This document shows positions 51,956 to 60,400 of a stretch of 64,000 bases of DNA, in pieces (position 1 is the first letter of the stretch; every line of letters begins with the position of its first letter). A model generated the notes under the pieces. That model had not been told where the DNA came from. It saw only the letters and a list, made by a program, of their open reading frames with translations, and did no database searches. A program made the translations under genes and the position numbers. Origin of the DNA: Hippopus hippopus (taxonomy: Eukaryota > Mollusca > Bivalvia > Cardiida > Cardiidae); assembly GCA_946811185.2 (NCBI GenBank), contig OX328109.1:17954255-18018254 (forward strand), in the 5' to 3' direction.

Positions 51956-52409
51956 TTCTGCCATTTTGAAGCAATTTAAAGCCCTTTATATCAGACTGTT
52001 AAAAATATTGAACATCTTATCCTGGGTGTCCGATTTTTCTACTGGCACTGACAGTAGCCAGTCGGAATGGATATCTTCGATGCAATCGACGTATGTTGGT
52101 GTCTTGAGGTCGGGTCGTCATTCTATGTTGACCAGACCAGGGCTTATCTTAAAATTACTGTCTCAGTAGCATGGTAACGCTGTCGAAGGCAAAGTATGGT
52201 TGATAGATGGTAGAAATTAATGCTGTATGACGTCAGACGCCGCTTGTAACATTCAAATTGCGCCAGAACGTTCATATTCAGACATTAGTGGCATCACTAA
52301 CAAAGTCACAGAAATATTTAAAGCTTACGCATTTTTTTGGTTGGCCAGTATCCGAGAAAAAAAGTCTAAAATTAGAATTTGTTGTCTGTTTTCAATGTCA
52401 AGCATTTAT

Positions 52410-52628
52410 TAGCCATGCTCTGGCAAAAGCCCGGGGGCGTAATGCATCACCGTCGGATGCATGATGCCAAGCAAGTCATCACAGCATCATACATCCGTTT
52501 TGCATAATAACCTCGTATTGCATCACGAGGTACACTGGTCCTTTAACTTGCAGAAAATTGACCAAACGCAAAAAGTTTCGGCCCAGGTCAGCCTGCGAGG
52601 ACTTTTTTTTACAAAGCATGGTTCAATT
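52410..52628 (+). mobile_element. MITE-C copy, right half shortened
   Basis: AGCCATGCTCTGGCAAAAGC, GGTACACTGGTCCTTTAACTT, a half core GGCCCAGGTCAGCCTGCG, and the end TTACAAAGCATGGTTCAA. Confidence 0.8.
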
Positions 52629-52749
52629 ATTTCTGCACCAAATATGTACATTGTGCCGCATTTTTCTCAACCCCGTCACAAAATCGCAAATAACATACAT
52701 AGGGCCTACTCTCTTGGAGGTACAGTTTTTTTCGGTTAAATCTAACCTG

Positions 52750-52964
52750 TATAAAGTTCTTTCCCATACAATTCCGACTTTTAGGAAGAAGGCGTTTAAA
52801 CGCATCATGTGAAATTGAGAAAATGATGGTAACCAGAATTTTCTTACTTTCTCACAATAATTTCCAGACAACTTTCTTGCTTTGAGTTACATTTAATTTG
52901 TCGTATGCATATGATTTCAATTTGGAGACGGCTAAAACATGATTTTGTCTTTTGGTAAAGAATC
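52750..52964 (-). mobile_element. MITE-A copy, diverged
   Basis: TTCTTTCCCATACAATTCCG to TTTGTCTTTTGGTAAAGAAT. The palindrome reads GAAAATGATGGTAACCAG with mismatches. Confidence 0.75.
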
Positions 52965-53950
52965 TACCGGTCTTTGACTGCTTAACTCAATTCAACGCGT
53001 CTTTTGCCCGAAGTGTCGATCAAGAGCAGATTGCACAGATCGAATTAACTCGTCACGGTTTCCGACAAAATGAGTTGTAGTAGAACTTCCGGTTTTAGTA
53101 TTCGCTGGAAATTTTCATTTAATTTAACCATCGGTAAAGGGATTTAGCGTTTGGACTTTATTCCATAACAACAAAAGTTATTGATGGTGCTGGTCTAGGC
53201 TGTCCACATCCTGCATCAACGACTTTCCTATGATTAAAATCCCTCTCTTCCGGCATATAAGATCCGCAAAAGAAGTATAGTACTGCACCACTTTAAAAAG
53301 TAAACAGCGTATTCTTACACGAGTTGTCGTTACTTGTACTCGGACAAAAGGATTTCTCAACAGCATAATTATGAATTAATTTAGAAACAGATACCTCATC
53401 ATGAGGGTATTTAGAGATCGATAACAGGTAAATCATGTTTTACTAGAATTTCAGGTGGAAGGGGTGTCAGTTATGATGTTTTAGCTCTGCCAATTTGCAG
53501 TCGGCTGGATAGCATGCACGTGACAGATTTAGATCTTTACTTTGTTTTTTCGCATGAATTGAATACAAAAAAATTTTGCTAAAAATCATTCTAGATCTAC
53601 TTTATAATTAGATAAGGCTTACATTAGCGATAAGCTTGAATATCGTAGCCTCAAGACGTTTTAGTTTCTGAAGGGGTTTCCCAGTATAGTTTGTTACTAA
53701 TTTTAGACTTGTAAACAGTGGCAGTTTTCCGGAAGTATGATTATGTAGACTGCAGTATGCCTATGTGCTGTTGGACAGATTACCCATATTCTTTAGCAGG
53801 TAAACCAGCCTGTTTTAGCAGAATATTTTGTGACGTTTTTGCTAGAAATTTCTCTATATAGAAAAATCTGTAACCTTTACATTCTATATGATATGTGATT
53901 TTGAAGAAGGATTAATCATTGTACATTTTATTTGTTATTTTTCTTTGTGC
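52965..53950. other. Upstream region of HCFC1R1-like gene
   Basis: It should hold the promoter and a first non-coding exon. I could not place either. A weak MITE-B trace (GATCAAGAGCAGATTGCACAG) lies at 53026-53046. No other repeat was recognised. Confidence 0.3.
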
Positions 53951-53953
53951 CAG

Positions 53954-53983
53954 ATCTACATGGAGTGACAAAGACGTTCGATA
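53954..53983 (+). other. 5' UTR stretch with a minimal upstream ORF
   Basis: After an acceptor-like TTTTTCTTTGTGCCAG, about 30 untranslated bases contain ATG-GAG-TGA, a two-codon upstream ORF, shortly before the main ATG. Such a uORF could lower initiation at the main start (inference). The 5' exon that would join here was not found. Confidence 0.4.
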
Positions 53984-54491
53984 ATGGAAACTATGAATTC
54001 ATTGAATGGTGTTAGACAACAAACACCTTATGCCATGGCTCCAGAATATACCAACAACAACTATCTGACTGGGTCACCGGGGACTTTCAGTGGAGATTTA
54101 CCAAGACTGCAGAGTCCAGAAAACTTTACTCGGCATCAAGGTTGTGTCAATGAATGTGGTGAAAGTGTTTTAAACACTGTTGATATCAACAGCATACAAG
54201 GATCTGGATATGTAAACAGTGTAGGCGCAGTATCACATTTTATGAATCCTCAAGTGTCAAATAATTTGACTGTAGGGGGTGGAAACTTCACCTTCACTTC
54301 ACCGACTCAGTTATCTTTTAATTCACCGGCAATCACATCAACAACAATTAATCGTTTTACACAAGCAAGAACAATGCCACAAGCGTTTGCCCCAACTTCA
54401 TGCTTACAATGGCAGCATACTGTGCCTCAACGAATACCCTGGTCTGCTTGTAATCAGGCTGTATGTGAGAGAGATATCTTAAAGTTTACTG
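53984..54491 (+). CDS. Exon 1 (coding) of HCFC1R1-like gene
   Basis: 508 bases, ending in phase 1 at a GTAAGC donor. It encodes a Ser/Asn/Thr/Pro-rich N-terminus. The in-frame sequence stays open without repeats or transposon similarity, and the next exon resumes in frame. The exon itself probably begins at ~53954 after TTTGTGCCAG. Confidence 0.8.
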
Positions 54492-57400
54492 GTAAGCCCT
54501 TTTTTTGACTCTCAAAGCAGCTTGTCATTAGAAACTAAAAAAAGTTGATGGACATTATAGTTTTTCAACAGCATGGATATATTTGGCACTAGCAGTAGCT
54601 CCTTTTCTCATAATATTTTCAAAAGCTTTCAGCTGTTGGGCCACTCAAAGTTATTTGTATTCAGCAGTAGGGGGCTCATGCATGCCTCCCTCAGTGGTAA
54701 AATGTGGGACTTGTGGCCTAGAGGTCTCAGGTCGGAGCCCCTACTGGGCTTTTTGTGGGGATGTCTTTGGGCAATTCAGAACCACAGTCTAGTAATGGTG
54801 AAACCAGACATACATGAAAGAGTGAGCTGTAGCTGTGATATGACTGAAATAATGTTAAAAGTGGCTTAACTCTTTACCAAACCACAAAATTTTATACTAG
54901 TCTAAACTGAAAGCATTTGCAGACAACAAAATAGATGCAACTCTTGAAATTTGTCTTTAGAAAGGTAGGAAACATTGTGAGAAAACGAGAAAATGCTGGT
55001 TACCAGCATTTTCTCCTTTTCCCACAACGTTTTCAAAGGCTTTTTTTCTTAGGGTTGTTAAAAATCGGGATTGTGTGGTAAAGAGTTAATACACAATCAA
55101 ATAAATTAGTCTATCAATTACGTACATGTGATAGGACATTCTGACTCTGTATGATGAATTGTATACATGTATTTCTTATTTCCAATGCTTTTTTTGCTCT
55201 AAAATATCTGATCTGTAATGCTTACCCGAAATTAAAGGCAGTACATTATATATGTAGTTGTACATGTTTTTATGGGTTGATTTTCATAACATTGAAATAT
55301 GTTTATCCTGTATCTTTTGCCAGAAAATTCTGAGTTTTAATGAACCTAAGAAAGAGACTTCTGAAAACATGCAAAAAGGAGAAAGTACTGTTAACTTGCA
55401 TTTTCTCCCTTTTCCAGATTGTTTTTTACCTTATTAGAGAAATTCAGCTCAATTGTTCAAATTTGTTTTCTGCAATTACTTTCAACTTTGAAGAATCAAC
55501 AGTTTTGTTGGTGAGAAAGGGTTATGGTTTCTTGTACATTACATACAAATCTGAAAAGCATATAGCTTAGAGAAGCTAGTGGATTGCGGATTTTGATCAA
55601 TGTGTACGTAACCCTTTCCCACACTATCCTGAGTTTGAACAGCTCTGAGGAAAAGTGCTTTTGAAAAAGCTGTGGGGAAAAGGAGAAAATGGTGGTAAAT
55701 AGCATTTTGTCCTTTTCCCCACAATGTTTTCTAATATTTTCAAACACAAAAATAATCGTTTGAGCTACACTGACTGTGTCTTCTGCAAATTTTTTCAATT
55801 TGGAAATGTCTATAATTTTTTGGTTGGTAAACATTTACTGGATGAAAATTTGAAACAAACTGAAATATTGAAATTAAAAGTTAAGACAAAATTTTGATTT
55901 TCTCTTTTTGACAAGAAAAAGTTCTTTGATAATTAATGTCTTACTGTGTGAGTGGTATTTCAGTACCAGAAGAGAACACTCACATTGTACCTTTAACTCT
56001 TTTCCATATTTCAGGGGGTAGTTCATCAATGTCTAATGTCACTTTTACCAATCAGACATTACCTGTGTGTTCAGTTCCACAAAGGTAAGGGGATGTTAAC
56101 TTTGTTTATTTTATAATTGGTTTGTAGCAATACCCAATAGTCTTTATGTTAAAGTTAATTGTGTCCACTGGGTTAAGAATAAATTTTCCCAAGGGTAACA
56201 AATATCACAAAGTTTCCTTAAAGAAAAAAAAAAATTGAAAATGTTCTTGCCTGAAACTGTAAGATGTGCATTTGGCATGTAGCATCATCAGATATTTCCT
56301 AAATAGTGATAAGATGATAAAAATTTTGACGCTTAGTCAAAATACTCTTGCCTTGTTATAAATTATAAGAACCTTCTTTTCTGGGATTATTAAGCCTACA
56401 GTGTTGATATTTAGCATGTTGCAATTAATAATTGTTAGTCAAAGTTGTTCAAATGATCTCCATAGTAGAGAGTGGCATCAGTCAATCATTTAATCAACAG
56501 ACTTACAGACCAATCAGTCAATCAATCAAGCAACCGACCTACCTGCCTACCTACCTACCTACCTGACTACCTACATACCCACCAACCTACCTACATGTAC
56601 CTACCTACCTACCTACTTACCTACCCATCTTCCCTATCCTACCTACCCACCCACCCACACAGCTGTCCTTCCCTGTCCTACCCACCCAGCTTCCCTTCCC
56701 TACCTAACTACCTACATACATACCTACCACACCATCCACCCTCTTTCCCTACCCACCCTACCCTACCCCACCCCACCCCACCCTACCCTACCCTACCCTA
56801 CTGTCAACAACTATGGCCTCTTATAATGTAGTTTGGGATAGGGCAAGACCTTTGAAATTTTGTATGTTGAATTGGTTTGTACTGCTAAACACAGTTGTTC
56901 AAATTTGCCAATGTTTTGAAAAAATGGCAATGTTGTCAAATTTGTTGCTTTTCTAAGGTTTTACTGTCTACTGTTTGTTTTTCTGTCTACTGATACATTT
57001 TTATCAATGACTTTTACTTTTCCTTCAGAATAAGTCCAGTTCCGTCCTGCAGCCATCCCCCTAGACGATTGAAAAGACAAGCTCCTGATACACTCAGGTA
57101 ATGATTTCATGAATACTTTACCACACAATGCCAAGTTTTAAGGACCAAGATGGAAAGGGCTTTTGAAAACATTGTGGGTAAAAGAGAAAATGCTGGTAAC
57201 CAGCATGATCTTCTTTTGTTGCAATGTTTTTGAAACTTTAAGAGACAACTCTTATCATTTGAGCAATATTGGAATTGTTATCTGCAATTGTCTTCTATTT
57301 GGACAATTTTAAATTTTTTTTGTCTGATAAAGTGTTAAATCTTTCCCAGAAAACAATATTTTGAACTGTTCTATATTGAAAGCAATTATAGACAACAAAT

Positions 57401-60400
57401 TAAGTGAGGCTCAAAGGATGGAAGTTGTCTTTGACATGATAATGGTGGCAACCATTTTTAGGATTAAATTTAACTTGTTAAAGATCGGATACAGCTTTTT
57501 CATGTTGCTGCAGTTGATTGTTTTGACCAGTTGGTGGAAAAAGGAGTAACTGTTGTACATGTATTAAGATAAGGCATTTTTCTTCAGATTCAAAAAGGAA
57601 AACAAAAACCTCCTGTCTTTTTATTGAAGATGTTATGTACATGATTATGGAAGCAATCAAAAGATAGTGAGGGGAAAAAATGTGGCAATGTGTATTCTTC
57701 AGTATCTTAGAAAGCATGACATTGGTTTGAATAGTTAGTTCTATTTGATATTTAAAAATCTGAATGACTTGAAATTCCATAGTATTTGTTTACATGCTAT
57801 GAATTTTGTTAAATCTTCGATAGACATACATAGATTATTTTTTCTGTAAAAAAAGAAAAACTTTTTTTCCTCAGTGCCAGGAGCAGCCAATACTTTGCAT
57901 TAGGATCTGTAGGAAAATTGGAGATTTCACTGTGCCATCCTTTTCTCTTTACAGCAAGCCTCCATTTACAAGTAAAATTCACCTTACAGAAGATATGATT
58001 TCTAAACACATGCAGGGTTTACAGATTGAAAATGCTGCCTCGATACCTCCAAAAGGTAAATTATTAACTCTAAATGAAGGGACAACTAGGACCGGTCCTA
58101 ATTGAAGGGATCTGTAAACGGCAAATTTGATTTATTTGTCTAAAATATTTGTTTGTTGATCAAAGGGTAGAAAACATTGTGAGGAGAGAAGAAAATGCTA
58201 GTGACAAGTATTTTCTCCTTTTACCACAATGTTTTCAAAAGTTTTTTCCTAGAGGTGATTGAAACTTGGGATCGTTTAGTAAAGTTTTGGAATGTTTAAA
58301 ATTCACACTGAAAACATAATTGTGTAAGTTTGACTGTTTTATGTCCACGCAGCGGTTAATTTTTCTTGTGACAAGCAAATACTCCATTTTCCTCAGTGAT
58401 TTCAATATGAGTCTAGGAAACCATTTGGTTTAACTCTACATATTTCCCCATGGTATCCTCTTACTAGATTTTGAAAAGTCTAGAAGTGGCATGCATGTGC
58501 AGTATTGGGTTAAAGATACATCCTTACAGCTGGAGAGAAAAAACCCTGTTAAGACTTGAAACTGTGTAGAATGGCACAGCTGTGTAAACAGATAATTCAC
58601 CAATATATATGGTGTAAGGGTTAGAAAAACTCAAGGGATTTTTTCTCATTTGAATCAGAAAACAAATACAGCAATTGCATTGGAGGCCAAAACATGAAAT
58701 ACATTTTCTATCTGTCGCAATCTGTGCAACCTAGCAGCCGTCAGGGGTAACATTTGCCATGAAAATACAAGAATGATCATAGTTTCACAAAATAAGGATG
58801 AAATGGGTTAAAAATTGGCTTAAAACGAGTATAGATGTATGTTTAAGTGCAGTATTGCTTTAAGTACATGTATGTATATGTAAGAACTTAACTCCTTATC
58901 AAATTGTGTTTAAACAACCCTGAGGAAAAAGGCTGTTGAAAAATATAGGGTAAAGAAGAGAATGCTGGTAGCCAGCATTTTCTCCTTTTCCAGTAATGTT
59001 TTACACCCATTCTTTTCGTCAAATTCATGTCTCACAATAAGTCCTATACAAGCCTTTTAATCTCTGTGGCAACAGATTTGTAACATGACCGTAAAATTGA
59101 AGACTGTTAAATATTAAAAGTATTTGCTGACAAAAAATAACTGTGGTTCAGATGATGGTTTTGTCCTTGAATGGGTTGATAAAACACTGTGGAAAAATGA
59201 GAAAATGCTCATGATTTCAAAAGCAGTCTTCATCAGAGTCATTAAAGGGCAAGATCATTTTGTAATGGATTAATTGAATCTTTGGTAATGGATTAATGAG
59301 GTTCAATAATGCCTGTAGTTCTTGCCACATTGTTTTCTAATGTTGAAAAAGAGATTTTCAGGAGACCTTCATTATGCTTTCATGACCTGCTAAGTCATAA
59401 TCAAAGTAAATTGGAGATTCTGGAACTATTAAAAAAAAACAGTAGATGAATTGACTTACTGTTTTTGTTTTTTCGTTTTCTAGTAGGTTCATTGAGGTCC
59501 CAGACTGGTGCTTTACAAAGTCAAACTGCACAACACTGGCAAAAGTTTCAAGACTTGGAAGACAGGTATGTAGCTCTTATATGTAAGTGTAGTCGTCCTC
59601 GCTGGTACGGTGTCATCGATGATACCGCTGTAATCCGAAAAATACCTAATTTGCATACGTAGTGCCACCTATCCAGTTTACTCTATCAGATCGAAAGCAG
59701 AAGTGTCTTGTATTGCAGTGAAGGTCATCTGCTGTGACGACATAGCCCTCGACGGAAACAAAAACTACAGTGCTTAAATCATTTTCTTAAAAAAATTAAT
59801 TTTTTTCACGATTTTCCAAATTACAGGAGATAACGTGGTACTGTAGTGGACTCCCTTTGGAGCACCTGTTATCAACATGGTAGCTTGGCCTAGATATTTC
59901 TGTCTGAAAAACATGACTGAAACTTTGAAAGCCACAATTATTGTAACTTTACATGCAACAGTTTATGCAACAGTTTATCGTAGTATTTGAAAATAATACA
60001 TGTGAGTTCTCGCTCTTGTAGTAAATTTTCGGCAAAGTTATGTACCGCAGTACGAGTGAGGACCATCCTACAGGGAAATCTATCTTGGCTCTTTACCGAA
60101 CGACAAAATCTTAGTCTGGTCCAAATTGAAAGCAATTGGAGACGACAAATAATCAATGGCTGAAGTAATGCAATGTGTCTGTAAAAGAGTAGGAAACATT
60201 GTTGTAAAAAGGAAGAAATGCTTATTACCAGCATTTTCTCCTTTTCTGACAATGTTTTCAAAATCCCTCTCTGTCAGGGTTGTTAAACTCAGGATTGTGT
60301 AGTAAAAGGTTAAGCTTATACCAACCAATGCTGTATGTTAAGGACTCGGAGGAAAACAACTATAAAAACAATGTGGGAAAATTAGAAAATGCTAATAACC

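Noticed and set aside
56755..56805. CCCTACCCTACCCTA run as telomeric DNA
   Set aside because: The unit is five bases (ACCCT) within a changing CCTA/CCCA array, not the six-base TTAGGG of animals, and it lies in an intron.
56472..56831. A 119-codon frame rich in Pro, Thr and Tyr
   Set aside because: It is a composition artefact of the CCTA/CTAC repeat array. Period-4 repeats lack stops in a given frame.
57478..57780. Minus-strand frame of 100 codons
   Set aside because: It lies in an AT-rich intron on the opposite strand to the gene. Its composition is typical of random AT-rich frames.
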